DNA of 41,960 nt. Source: Opitutales bacterium (GTDB lineage: Bacteria; Verrucomicrobiota; Verrucomicrobiia; Opitutales; Intestinicryptomonadaceae). Numbering within the stretch: the first letter of the stretch is position 1; each line of letters opens with the position of its first letter. Shown in pieces: positions 16,258 to 24,153 of this stretch. The DNA is taken from contig SUVP01000011.1 of assembly GCA_015061945.1 (NCBI GenBank), positions 70,572 through 112,531 on the forward strand, read 5' to 3'. The notes below the pieces were generated by a model that saw only the letters and a list, made by a program, of their open reading frames with translations, was not told where the DNA came from and made no database searches. The position numbers were made by a program, and so were the translations under genes.

Positions 16258-17118
16258 ATGAATTTTTTTAAGTCAGCCGTCGCTTATGCGGATTTAATCA
16301 AACTGGGGCATACTTTGTTTGCACTGCCCTTTGCGTTGTCTGCACTATGCTTGGCATATTTAAGTGGTCATTCGCTCTCTTGCTCCAAAATTTTTTGGGT
16401 GATACTCGCATTCGCCGGTGCTCGAGCATCGGCGATGGGATTTAATCGTATTGTCGATAGAGATGTCGATGCTCTCAACCCACGCACAAAAAATAGACCC
16501 TCTGTTACAGGCAAAATTTCAATAGCCGACGCAAAAGTTTTCACGATTATTTCAATAGTAATATTTTTTATTTCGGCAGGAATGATAAACTGGCTTTGCT
16601 TTGTTCTGGCATTCCCTGCACTCGCAGTATTGCTCGGATATTCCTACGCAAAAAGATTTACATTCACGGCACACTACATTGTGGGGGTCGCTCTCGCGAT
16701 TGCTCCAGCTGGTGCGTGGATTGCTGTGGCAGATTCGTTGTCGCCTCAAATTCTCACACTTTCATTTGCATTATTATTTAACATTGCTTCGTTCGATTTA
16801 ATCTATGCACTTCAAGATATGGAGTTTGATAAATCGCACAAGCTACATTCTATACCCGCAAAATTTGGTCGAAAGATAACACTTATCTTGTCGGGAATTT
16901 CTTTTGTAGTGGCGACAATTTGCCTTATCGCAACAGGCACGCTTTTTGATTTAAACAAATTCTATTTCATCTGCGTTGCGATAATTGCAGTGCTTTACGC
17001 AATCGGAGAATTTGCGATATGCAAATATGGCGAGACAAAAACACAACTCGTATTTTTTTACGAAAATGTAGCAATCTCGCTTTTGATTTTTATCGGTATT
17101 GTTTCAAATATTTTATAG
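16258..17118 (+). CDS. ubiA: UbiA-family prenyltransferase (MqnP-like)
   Basis: The 286-residue protein has eight to nine membrane helices. It carries both Asp-rich diphosphate motifs, N-R-I-V-D-R-D-V-D (NxxxDxxxD) near residues 63-71 and Y-A-L-Q-D-M-E-F-D in the second half. It attaches a polyprenyl chain to an aromatic acid in the inner membrane. Its position opposite an mqn operon and directly before ubiX and ubiD indicates the substrate is 1,4-dihydroxy-6-naphthoate, the MqnP role. It would otherwise be annotated 4-hydroxybenzoate polyprenyltransferase; no other ubiquinone gene is seen. Confidence 0.9.
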   Translation: MNFFKSAVAYADLIKLGHTLFALPFALSALCLAYLSGHSLSCSKIFWVILAFAGARASAMGFNRIVDRDVDALNPRTKNRPSVTGKISIADAKVFTIISIVIFFISAGMINWLCFVLAFPALAVLLGYSYAKRFTFTAHYIVGVALAIAPAGAWIAVADSLSPQILTLSFALLFNIASFDLIYALQDMEFDKSHKLHSIPAKFGRKITLILSGISFVVATICLIATGTLFDLNKFYFICVAIIAVLYAIGEFAICKYGETKTQLVFFYENVAISLLIFIGIVSNIL

Positions 17119-17119
17119 T

Positions 17120-17728
17120 ATGCAAACAGAGAAAAAAAAGAGAGCGATAGTCGCAATAACGGGAGCTTCGGGAGTGATAATAGCAATTAGACTCCTAAAA
17201 ATTCTCGCCCTCGATAATGCCGAAGTTTTCTGCATCGTAAGCGATTGTGCATCGAAAATAATCCAAGATGAAACCGATTTCCCAGATGCAAAAACTGCGT
17301 TAAACTCTCTGCTTAATGACGACCAAAAACAATATCTCAATTCCGTAAAATTTTACGACGAACATAATTTTTATACACCACCAGCAAGTGGTTCATTCTA
17401 CTTCGACGCAATGGCAATCGCACCTTGTTCGATGAAAACACTCGGCAAACTCGCACACGGAATTGCCGACAATTTAATTGTGCGTGCCGGCGAAGTCGCA
17501 TTAAAAGAACGTCGCCGATTTGTTGTGTGCCCACGCGAAACGCCACTTGCTCTTACGCATATTAAAAATATGGAGACTCTTTCTTTGGCTGGTGCTGTAA
17601 TACTTCCACCAATGATTTCATTTTATAACAAACCAAAAACTGTAAGCGATGTTGCCGATTTTCTCGCTGGTCGCATCGCACAATCAATGGGCTTTAATCA
17701 ATCAGTATTTAAGGAGTGGGGCTTGTGA
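17120..17728 (+). CDS. ubiX: Flavin prenyltransferase UbiX
   Basis: The 202-residue protein has the flavin-binding G-A-S-G-V-I-I-A-I start, A-P-C-S-M-K-T-L (FMN and substrate site) and R-R-F-V-V-C-P-R-E-T-P-L, all typical of UbiX/Pad1. It makes prenylated FMN, the cofactor of UbiD. I chose the ATG at 17120, 1 nt past the ubiA stop, instead of the earlier in-frame ATG at 17099, because the extra seven residues lie inside ubiA. Its stop overlaps the ubiD start in a GTGA arrangement. Confidence 0.94.
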   Translation: MQTEKKKRAIVAITGASGVIIAIRLLKILALDNAEVFCIVSDCASKIIQDETDFPDAKTALNSLLNDDQKQYLNSVKFYDEHNFYTPPASGSFYFDAMAIAPCSMKTLGKLAHGIADNLIVRAGEVALKERRRFVVCPRETPLALTHIKNMETLSLAGAVILPPMISFYNKPKTVSDVADFLAGRIAQSMGFNQSVFKEWGL

Positions 17729-19506
17729 AAACATACTACAAAAATATTCAAGAATTTATTGAAGAACTCGATAAAATCGGCGAGTTGGTTCGCATAAAAG
17801 ACGCTGTATCGCCCGAAATCGAGATATCAAAAATTACAGATATAGAATCGAAAAAAGTCGATGGCGGAAAAGCTCTGCTCTTTGAAAATGTCGTAGATAA
17901 CGGCAAAAAAACATTTCCAATCGCAACTAATCTTTTCGGAAGCGACAAGAGAATGTCGATGGCACTCGGTATCAAAAAACTCGCAAATGCTGGCGATGAA
18001 ATAGATGCCCTCGTAAACACAAACCCTCCCAAAAGTTTTGGCGATTTTGTAGAGCTTGTAAAAAAAGCACTTCCACTGACTCGCATAATGCCAAAGCTCA
18101 AACGAGGTAAAGCTCCTTGCCAAGAAGTCGTGAAAACTGGCGATGATATCGACCTTTCCGAAATTCCAGTTCTCAAATGTTGGCCTCACGATGGTGGAAG
18201 ATTTATAACACTTCCACTCGTCTTCACAAAATCGCCCGACGGCACTAAACGCAATCTCGGGATGTATCGCGTACAAATTTTCGATAAAAATACAACTGGG
18301 ATGCACTGGCATATCCACAAAGATGGCTCGCACTTTTTTAGAGAATACACAAAAGAAAAAAAACGTATGCCCGTTGCTGTGGCTATCGGAGCCGACCCTG
18401 CAACAATCTATTCGGCAACTGCACCAATGCCTCGTGGAATCGACGAACTTTTGCTTGCGGGATTCTTCCGCAAAAAAGGTGTACCAATGGCGAAATGTAT
18501 CACTATCGATATGGAAGTACCTGCCGATGCAGAGTTTGTTCTCGAAGGATATGTCGATTACGATGAACGTCGTTTGGAAGGTCCATTTGGCGACCATACC
18601 GGCTATTATTCGATTGCCGATATGTACCCAGTTTTCCATTTGACTGCAATCACTCGCAAAGAAAAACCAATCTACTGTGCAACTCTCGTGGGACCTCCAC
18701 CTATGGAAGATTGCTATATGGCAAAGGCGACAGAAAGAATTTTTCTTCCGCTCTTACGCTCGGTTATGCCAGAAATTAAAGACTATTTTCTGCCGTGGGA
18801 AGGCGTGTTCCACAACATTGTTGTAGTAGCACTCGACAAAGAATATCCCGCCCACGCACGCAAACTCGCACAAGGTTTATGGGGACAAGGTCAGATGAGT
18901 TTCTGCAAAGCTATTGTTGTTGTCGATGCCGATGTCGAGCCGTCAAACCTCCAAAAAATTTGGGAGTTATTCCTCGATAATTTCGACGCAAAACAAGATG
19001 TGTTTATCGGCGAAGGCGTACTCGATGTTCTCGACCACTCCGCACCAAATGCTTTGCGTGGTGCGAAAATCGGGATTGATTTAACAAGACGTATCGAAGG
19101 CGAGCCTCAACGCAATATTTCCGAAGTTGAACCGATGTCGCAAGCCGATATTAAATCTTGCGAAGATTTCTTAAAAAATAATATTTCACAATTTGTAGAA
19201 ATGAATGCCGATGACGGATTCTGTGCAATCGCAATCGACAAAGGAGAATCTCGTGGACGCAATATCCTCGAAAAAATCGAGCAATGCGAACTTTTCGGAA
19301 AATTCTTTAGGAGCGTTGCAATCTTCGACAAAGAAATCGACATCAAAAATAAATCGAAAATGCTTTGGAAAATATTTAATAATACCGACCCTTCACGCGA
19401 TATAATATTTGCCGAACCGAATCTCACAATAATCGACGCATGCAAGAAAAATCGAGCCGACGGATATACTCGTGAATGGCCCGACGACTTGAGCTTTGAT
19501 AAATAA
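17725..19506 (+). CDS. ubiD: UbiD-family prenyl-FMN-dependent decarboxylase
   Basis: The 593-residue enzyme carries the UbiD signature E281-R-R-L-E285-G-P-F-G-D-H291-T-G-Y-Y, including the catalytic acid/arginine cluster. Earlier H-W-H-I-H-K-D-G and T-G-M family segments match too. With prenyl-FMN from UbiX it removes the carboxylate of the prenylated naphthoate (the MqnL-type step). The start is GTG at 17725, placed 8 nt after AAGGAG (17711-17716). A GTG at 17716 would extend it by three residues but lies inside that ribosome binding site. Confidence 0.94.
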   Translation: MKTYYKNIQEFIEELDKIGELVRIKDAVSPEIEISKITDIESKKVDGGKALLFENVVDNGKKTFPIATNLFGSDKRMSMALGIKKLANAGDEIDALVNTNPPKSFGDFVELVKKALPLTRIMPKLKRGKAPCQEVVKTGDDIDLSEIPVLKCWPHDGGRFITLPLVFTKSPDGTKRNLGMYRVQIFDKNTTGMHWHIHKDGSHFFREYTKEKKRMPVAVAIGADPATIYSATAPMPRGIDELLLAGFFRKKGVPMAKCITIDMEVPADAEFVLEGYVDYDERRLEGPFGDHTGYYSIADMYPVFHLTAITRKEKPIYCATLVGPPPMEDCYMAKATERIFLPLLRSVMPEIKDYFLPWEGVFHNIVVVALDKEYPAHARKLAQGLWGQGQMSFCKAIVVVDADVEPSNLQKIWELFLDNFDAKQDVFIGEGVLDVLDHSAPNALRGAKIGIDLTRRIEGEPQRNISEVEPMSQADIKSCEDFLKNNISQFVEMNADDGFCAIAIDKGESRGRNILEKIEQCELFGKFFRSVAIFDKEIDIKNKSKMLWKIFNNTDPSRDIIFAEPNLTIIDACKKNRADGYTREWPDDLSFDK

Positions 19507-19558
19507 TCTTGAAAAAAAATATTAGTACATTTTAATCTAATAGAAATTTATCCCCGAT

Positions 19559-20140
19559 ATGAACAAACTCGATTTATACATAAAAGTTGCAAGCGATTGG
19601 ATTGAATCGTTTATCGTATTCTGTAAAATGGCTTGGCAACAACCACACGCTCCCGAACTCTTGGGCTCGGCAGTGGTTGCATTTGTTCTACTTGTTATCA
19701 TCAGAAAATTTAAAGGACGCTATAAGGCGATTAAACTTTTTGATAATCGTGCAGGCGTCGTAGAAGTCTCAAGAAAAGCTCTCGACGAACTCGTACAAAG
19801 CGTTTGCTATAGCTTAGGTGCACTCAATCGCCCAGATGTTACAATTTATACTTTGCGTGGACGCCTATGTATGAATGTCTCGCTTAAACTTGAATCGGGA
19901 CAACGTTTGACCGACGCAACAAGCGAAATCCAAACTGCCCTAACCTCTGCATTTCGTGAACATTTGGGCGTTGAAAAGCTCGGAAGAATAGACGTAAAAA
20001 TCACAGGTTTCAAAGGGTTGATATACAAACCATCAACAAAATTCCTCCCACCTACGCCCGATTCAAAAGATAATGACGCTCTTTTGTCTGACGACCAAAC
20101 ACTCTTTAATTCTGGCGAAGAACCAAAAAAGAATTCGTAA
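19559..20140 (+). CDS. AmaP/Asp23-like envelope protein
   Basis: The 193-residue protein has one membrane segment near residues 34-53 and then a domain reading G-V-V-E-V-S-R-K-A-L-D-E-L-V followed by R-G-R-L-C-M-N-V-S-L-K-L-E-S-G. This resembles alkaline-shock proteins of the Asp23/AmaP group. The C-terminal 30 residues are polar and low in complexity. In Gram-positives AmaP anchors Asp23 at the membrane; in this Gram-negative setting the role is unknown. It is 3 nt from thiE. The family call rests on pattern recognition and needs a profile search. Confidence 0.55.
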   Translation: MNKLDLYIKVASDWIESFIVFCKMAWQQPHAPELLGSAVVAFVLLVIIRKFKGRYKAIKLFDNRAGVVEVSRKALDELVQSVCYSLGALNRPDVTIYTLRGRLCMNVSLKLESGQRLTDATSEIQTALTSAFREHLGVEKLGRIDVKITGFKGLIYKPSTKFLPPTPDSKDNDALLSDDQTLFNSGEEPKKNS

Positions 20141-20143
20141 AAT

Positions 20144-20818
20144 ATGGCAGAATTGTCCGATACTTTGCGAGATGCAACGTTCTATGGTATCCTCGATACT
20201 GGATACGTTGCACGAGAAAATCTCGTTGAAAAATGCAAACAACTTATCGCAACTAATTGTAAAATAATTCAACTTAGAGCGAAAAAACAAAGCGAACAGG
20301 AACGTCGCGATATGGCTTTTGAAATACTCCCACTTTTCAAGACGCCAAATGCTCCATACTTTATCATAAACGATTCGCCCGAACTCGCATCCGAGATTTG
20401 CTCGATTATCCCAAACGCTGGCTTGCATATTGGTCAAGACGATATGAACCCTTACGAAGCCCGAAAAATCATCGGGAAAAATCGTATTTTGGGATTGTCA
20501 ACTCACTCTAAAGAACAAGCCTCAAACGCCGATAAATTGAGCGATGTTCTCGACTATTTCGCAGTTGGTCCAGTCTTTGCTACAAACACAAAACCAGGGA
20601 GAATCCCAGTCGGATTGGAACTCGTGCAAACAGTTGCGAAGATGTCGCCAACATTGCCATGGTTTACAATCGGCGGTGTTAATATCAAGACAATATCTGA
20701 AGTCGCAAAAGCCGGTGCAGAAAGAATCGTCGCTGTTTCCGATGTACTAATTCCCGCCGATACAACACTTGCGGTAAATCAATTAGTGGCAGAATTTAAA
20801 AAATCAAAAAATATCTAA
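20144..20818 (+). CDS. thiE: Thiamine-phosphate synthase
   Basis: The 224-residue TIM-barrel enzyme joins HMP-pyrophosphate and thiazole phosphate to form thiamine phosphate. Visible ThiE motifs are Q-L-R-A-K, F-I-I-N-D, G-L-H-I-G-Q-D-D, G-L-S-T-H, A-V-G-P-V-F-A-T and T-I-G-G-V. No other thiamine gene and no TPP riboswitch is seen nearby. The TenI paralogue lacks some of these residues, so ThiE is preferred. Confidence 0.88.
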   Translation: MAELSDTLRDATFYGILDTGYVARENLVEKCKQLIATNCKIIQLRAKKQSEQERRDMAFEILPLFKTPNAPYFIINDSPELASEICSIIPNAGLHIGQDDMNPYEARKIIGKNRILGLSTHSKEQASNADKLSDVLDYFAVGPVFATNTKPGRIPVGLELVQTVAKMSPTLPWFTIGGVNIKTISEVAKAGAERIVAVSDVLIPADTTLAVNQLVAEFKKSKNI

Positions 20819-20832
20819 AAAAGGTAAAATCT

Positions 20833-21360
20833 ATGAAAAATAACGATAGTGCAATTTTCACACGTCGCTCTATTCGAGCCTACGATGCTTCAAAAAAAGC
20901 GACCAAAGAACAAATTGAAGACTTATTGAACGCGGGGATGCACGCACCAAGTGCAATGAATAAACAGCCGTGGGAATTCGTCGTTGCTACCGATGCCAAC
21001 GCAATATCGGCGATAATGAAAGCACATCCTTACTGCGAATCGTTGAAAGACGCTGGCACAGCAATAATCGTTTGTGGAGATTTAGATAAACAATTCCAAA
21101 CTCAAGACGGCGGATACTATGCCTACGATTGTTCAGCAGTAACGCAAAATATCTTGTTGCGTGCAAAAGAACTCGGCTTGGGAACATGCTGGTGCGGGAT
21201 TGCTCCAGAAAAGGAAAGAATAGCCGAAATGCAAAAGGCGTTAGGGATTCCAAAGAATGTCGAGCCGATGTCGTTGATAATTGTCGGCACACCAGCTGAA
21301 AATCCTACCTTAGAAGAACCACGTTACGACGCAAAAAAAGTGCACTGGCAAAAGTGGTAA
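20833..21360 (+). CDS. Nitroreductase-family FMN flavoprotein
   Basis: The 175-residue protein opens with F-T-R-R-S-I-R-A-Y and has H-A-P-S-A-M-N-K-Q-P-W-E-F and G-L-G-T-C-W-C-G-I, the FMN-binding pattern of the nitroreductase family. It probably reduces a quinone, nitro compound or flavin with NAD(P)H; the true substrate is unknown. AAAAAAGGT stands at 20817-20825, 9 nt before the ATG. A terminator follows. Confidence 0.9.
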   Translation: MKNNDSAIFTRRSIRAYDASKKATKEQIEDLLNAGMHAPSAMNKQPWEFVVATDANAISAIMKAHPYCESLKDAGTAIIVCGDLDKQFQTQDGGYYAYDCSAVTQNILLRAKELGLGTCWCGIAPEKERIAEMQKALGIPKNVEPMSLIIVGTPAENPTLEEPRYDAKKVHWQKW

Positions 21361-21385
21361 GAAAAAAATAAATATCTGAAACGAA

Positions 21386-21421
21386 AGAAATCACATGGAT
21401 AAAAATCGATGTGATTTTTTG
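21386..21421 (+). terminator. Rho-independent terminator after the nitroreductase gene
   Basis: AAATCACAT (21388-21396) pairs with ATGTGATTT (21409-21417) around a 12-nt loop and runs into a T-tract. It ends the thiE-nitroreductase transcript before the tRNA gene. Confidence 0.75.
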
Positions 21422-21484
21422 TAATCAGAAGAAATAAATATTGACGAAATAAGAATAAAATAGAGAATAACTGGCTTTAAACAA

Positions 21485-21572
21485 GGAGAGGTGACGGAGT
21501 GGCCGAACGTGCTCGATTGGAAATCGAGTGTACGCCAAAAGCGTACCGGGGGTTCAAATCCCCCTCTCTCCG
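21485..21572 (+). tRNA. tRNA-Ser (anticodon GGA)
   Basis: The 88-nt sequence folds with acceptor GGAGAGG/TCTCTCC (one G-T pair) and anticodon stem CTCGA/TCGAG around the loop TTGGAAA, giving anticodon GGA (serine, UCC). It has the long variable arm expected of class II tRNA-Ser (TACGC...GCGTA) and a T-arm GGGGG-TTCAAAT-CCCCC. The 3' CCA is not encoded. The phage-type integrase gene starts 160 bp downstream, so this tRNA is the probable attachment site of the adjoining element. Confidence 0.97.
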
Positions 21573-21583
21573 CTGTCCGCAAT

Positions 21584-21723
21584 CCCTGTAAAATTCAGCA
21601 TTCTCGCTTGTTAAGCCCTGTAAAATTGGGCATTGTTAAGTGGTTCAGGTTTCTTTATGGTAGCTTTATGGTAGCTTTATAGTAGCTTTATTTGCTTGAA
21701 AAAGTGTTCTACAGTGTTCTACA
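21584..21723 (+). repeat. Cluster of short direct repeats upstream of the integrase
   Basis: Three repeat types are packed between the tRNA and the integrase. CCCTGTAAAATT occurs at 21584-21595 and 21616-21627, each followed by GCATT and later TGTTAAG. An 11-bp unit TAGCTTTATGG occurs in tandem at 21661, 21672 (one mismatch) and 21683 (partly diverged), with a related unit just before. GTGTTCTACA is duplicated in tandem at 21704-21713 and 21714-21723. Such sets are typical of arm-type integrase or excisionase binding sites; binding is inferred. Confidence 0.65.
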
Positions 21724-21731
21724 CTTTATAT

Positions 21732-22832
21732 ATGAAAACTAAAAAAACAGAAAAGAACATCTGTGAAACGTTCGTTCGAGGTCAAAAGAAATATCTCGTC
21801 AGCATAACGACGCCACAAAAGAAACGAATTAAGAGATATTTTGACACACTCACGCTCGCTCGAGAATGGTTGGTTAATTACAAAAAAAGCATCACTATCG
21901 ACATTTCTGATTTTGCTCAATTAAGCCACAACCAAATTGCCGACATTCGTATGGCATTAAATCGACTTCCAACTGGCTACACATTGACACAATGTGTTGA
22001 ATTGGTCGAAAAGAAATATATCACGTCTGCTCAACTCAAAGACAAATTACAAGAGTTTATTTCGATAAAAGAAAACGCCCAAATCGCTGACATCGGACAC
22101 GTCAAATCGAGGCTGAATAAATTAATAAATTTAACTTACGAAACTGCCACATCGTCAAAATTGATAGATATGGTTCATTCATACAATTTAGCTCCAAAGA
22201 CACAAATTCATTATTTAAATTTGTGGAAAGAATTTTTTTCGTGGTCGGCAACGAGAGGATACATAAAAGAGTCGCCATTTACCTACCTACACGACAGCGA
22301 CCTCCCCAAGTCATCATCATCATCACACAAAAGCCCAACGATTGAAACGACTAAAAAATTTTTTTCACTTGTAGAAACTAAATACCCTCAATATGTGGGA
22401 ATTTTTGCATTAGTCGCATTTGGGGGAATTAGAATCACAGAAGCGACACGATTAAATATCTCAAACATAGATTTTGAGGAACGTGAAATTATAATAACGA
22501 AATCAATATCTAAAACGAAACGAAATTGGTTGCAGGCGAATATGCCCGACAACGTTTGGGAATGGATAAAAAAATATCCACCAAATGAAAACTGGATAAA
22601 ATGCGACAAGAATGTGAGAATGAAAATTTATGCATACACGCAACGAATCATCGCACATAATGGATTGCGACACGCATTTGCGACCTACCATTTGTCTATG
22701 CACCGAGACTCGCCTAAAACGAGTATTTTAATGCGACACCGCAATCCCGATATGCTATGGCAAAATTACCTTGAAGATTTAGTCTCACGAAAAAAAGCCC
22801 AAGAGTATTTCAATATTTTGCCGAGCGATTAA
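21732..22832 (+). CDS. int: Tyrosine recombinase (phage integrase)
   Basis: The 366-residue protein has an N-terminal arm-binding region, a core-binding SAM-like domain, and a C-terminal catalytic domain. The catalytic residues visible are Arg in F-G-G-I-R-I-T-E-A, a Lys in the following beta-hairpin, H-N-G-L-R-H-A-F (HxxR), and M-R-H-R-N-P ending in the nucleophile region W-Q-N-Y-L. I chose the ATG at 21732. A TTG at 21696 would extend it by 12 residues through the direct-repeat region and is less likely. Its stop interlocks with the stop of the convergent gp11-like gene (4-nt overlap). It probably integrates at tRNA-Ser. Confidence 0.9.
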   Translation: MKTKKTEKNICETFVRGQKKYLVSITTPQKKRIKRYFDTLTLAREWLVNYKKSITIDISDFAQLSHNQIADIRMALNRLPTGYTLTQCVELVEKKYITSAQLKDKLQEFISIKENAQIADIGHVKSRLNKLINLTYETATSSKLIDMVHSYNLAPKTQIHYLNLWKEFFSWSATRGYIKESPFTYLHDSDLPKSSSSSHKSPTIETTKKFFSLVETKYPQYVGIFALVAFGGIRITEATRLNISNIDFEEREIIITKSISKTKRNWLQANMPDNVWEWIKKYPPNENWIKCDKNVRMKIYAYTQRIIAHNGLRHAFATYHLSMHRDSPKTSILMRHRNPDMLWQNYLEDLVSRKKAQEYFNILPSD

Positions 22833-23368
22833 ATCTCGCTATACCACGTAGGGTTTTTGTCTATAATTTTATTATGTTCGTCATAGGCATCAGAGAGCAT
22901 CGCATCTCGGATAGTTTGTTCTGATATTGCGAATATATTTTGGATAACTTCAGGCTTCACAAATTGTGGAGCGATATCTTTTTTGATTTGTGCTATTATT
23001 GCATTAGTCAAATTTACATTCCAAGTATCAGGGTCGTATGATAGAAATGTGCCAAATATTCTCAATCTCGGTTCCCTCGACAAAAATCCATCTGCAAATC
23101 GTTCCCATTTTGCTGACTCACTAATAACATTTAATAATCCATTTGGAATATTAAAAACATACCTGTCGTCAAAAAATTTTTCGATACAACGAGTCAATTC
23201 AACGTCTTTACGCAAACATACCCAGTTTCTTTTTTTTGACATCGTCTCAATGCTCAAAAAAATTCTACGTTTAATTCGTCGAGCATTTACATCATTGCCA
23301 TCAATATTACCTATTGCATTTGCTCCAATTTCTTCAAGTGCTATATTTGCGATGTCTGTAAGCGTCAT
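22829..23368 (-). CDS. T7 gp11-like tail tubular / head-tail adaptor protein
   Basis: The 179-residue protein starts with T-D-I-A-N-I-A-L-E-E-I-G-A, then A-R-R-I-K-R-R-I-F and a K-R-N-W-V-C-L segment. This resembles the N-terminal part of podovirus tail tubular protein A / gp4-type adaptors (a helical pattern L-A-L-x-x-L-G...A-R-x-x-x-x-x-Y...W). It would sit at the head-tail junction or tail tube of the virion. A GGAGG lies 8 nt before the ATG, which overlaps the previous stop as ATGA. The family call is by pattern only. Confidence 0.65.
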   Translation of the reverse strand: MTLTDIANIALEEIGANAIGNIDGNDVNARRIKRRIFLSIETMSKKRNWVCLRKDVELTRCIEKFFDDRYVFNIPNGLLNVISESAKWERFADGFLSREPRLRIFGTFLSYDPDTWNVNLTNAIIAQIKKDIAPQFVKPEVIQNIFAISEQTIRDAMLSDAYDEHNKIIDKNPTWYSEI

Positions 23369-23649
23369 TGTTTATCCTCCAATGGACATTGTTTTGGTCT
23401 GTGCTTTTTTGCGACCACGCACGACGCGGAACACACCCCATCTTTGATGCATTCTGCACAGAGTTTCATTCGTGCCTCTTGAGCTTCGTATTTACGTTGT
23501 TTGACACGAGGTAAATTACAGAGAACAGATATGCCGATACCGACAATAGCGACAATCCATAGTCGTAAATCATCGTGCGTTATAGTAGCAATTGTCGCAC
23601 TGCCAACGGTGAGAGAGTTTCCGACAACATCTAATACCCTGCGAGTCAT
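23365..23649 (-). CDS. Small phage membrane protein, possible holin
   Basis: The 94-residue protein has one or two hydrophobic segments (clearest at about residues 30-46, W-I-V-A-I-V-G-I-G-I-S-V-L) and a basic, cysteine-rich tail with four Cys (C-A-E-C...C-S-A-S-C) plus one near the end. Size, topology and position next to a small lipoprotein gene fit a holin or holin-like protein. The C-terminal Cys set could bind a metal and is unusual for holins. It is joined to its neighbours by ATGA overlaps on both sides. Confidence 0.5.
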   Translation of the reverse strand: MTRRVLDVVGNSLTVGSATIATITHDDLRLWIVAIVGIGISVLCNLPRVKQRKYEAQEARMKLCAECIKDGVCSASCVVAKKHRPKQCPLEDKQ

Positions 23650-23834
23650 CTACGTTCGATTTCCAATTCAAGTTCGTTAATAGTTTTTAAAGCTTCCCTA
23701 CACCATTCTGGAGCTGTTGTTCGAGCGACATCAAAATCAGCACGGTTGATAAGGCGTTCTGCGTTATTCAATCTAACGTGCGTATTGCAACCACTAAGAA
23801 TTGTCATTGCTACGATTACCGTTAATAGCTTCAT
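23646..23834 (-). CDS. Small lipoprotein, Rz1-like outer spanin candidate
   Basis: The 62-residue protein has a short signal and a strong lipobox, T-I-L-S-G-C (Cys about residue 16), followed by about 46 polar residues with a helical C-terminus. Small lipoproteins whose start lies inside the preceding gene are typical of the Rz1 outer-membrane spanin subunit, and here the start is nested 41 nt into the upstream ORF. I chose the ATG at 23834 instead of the TTG one codon upstream. Classic Rz1 is proline-rich and this protein is not, so the role is a suggestion. Confidence 0.5.
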   Translation of the reverse strand: MKLLTVIVAMTILSGCNTHVRLNNAERLINRADFDVARTTAPEWCREALKTINELELEIERR

Positions 23835-23982
23835 CAACCCTACTATCTTTCTTTTGTTTTCGCTCTATAGCTTCTGCGACATTAGCCGACTCGCTCGCAT
23901 CCAATGCACACTCCACAAGCTCTTTCAAACTTGGGAATGCACGAAAAAATGAAGCGAGCAGGTTAATAATCGAGAAGAACAT
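23794..23982 (-). CDS. Small phage protein with N-terminal hydrophobic segment
   Basis: The 62-residue product has an N-terminal hydrophobic stretch (residues 2-15) and a charged helical remainder rich in A, E and K, ending in polar residues. It starts inside the stop of the preceding gene (TAATG) with GGAG about 6 nt upstream. Overlap with the downstream lipoprotein gene would suit an inner-membrane Rz-type spanin, but it is much shorter than known Rz proteins. Function unknown. Confidence 0.5.
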   Translation of the reverse strand: MFFSIINLLASFFRAFPSLKELVECALDASESANVAEAIERKQKKDSRVDEAINGNRSNDNS

Positions 23983-24140
23983 TATACTCCGAAAATAGCC
24001 TTAATAATTCCAATGACTCCATTTACCCAATCAGTAGTTCCTTGAAGTACTCCTCCAAGAACAACAAGACCAGTTCCGATAGCGAGTCCTTTCTTAGTAA
24101 GGAATTCACCGATTGTCTGTTTCCAAGTTTTAGTTTCCAT
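23982..24140 (-). CDS. 52-residue hydrophobic phage protein
   Basis: The ORF starts at ATG 24140-24138 and stops with TAA at 23984-23982, sharing its last base with the next ATG. The product has an amphipathic start (about residues 1-18), then a glycine-rich hydrophobic segment (about 19-33) and a second hydrophobic helix (about 39-52). AAAGGTAG about 8 nt upstream is a good ribosome site. Small two-segment hydrophobic proteins at this place are often holins or antiholins; this call is tentative. Confidence 0.5.
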   Translation of the reverse strand: METKTWKQTIGEFLTKKGLAIGTGLVVLGGVLQGTTDWVNGVIGIIKAIFGV

Positions 24141-24153
24141 ATGTTCTACCTTT

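Noticed and set aside
17827..18639. 270-codon minus-strand ORF
   Set aside because: It is antisense to ubiD, whose motifs are intact, and the product has no recognisable features.
20144..20160. TPP riboswitch before thiE
   Set aside because: The gene starts 3 nt after the previous stop, leaving no room for one, and no THI-box pattern was seen upstream.
22983..23447. 154-codon plus-strand ORF in the element
   Set aside because: It is antisense to the gp11-like gene and the next small gene, both joined by ATGA and with a GGAGG site.
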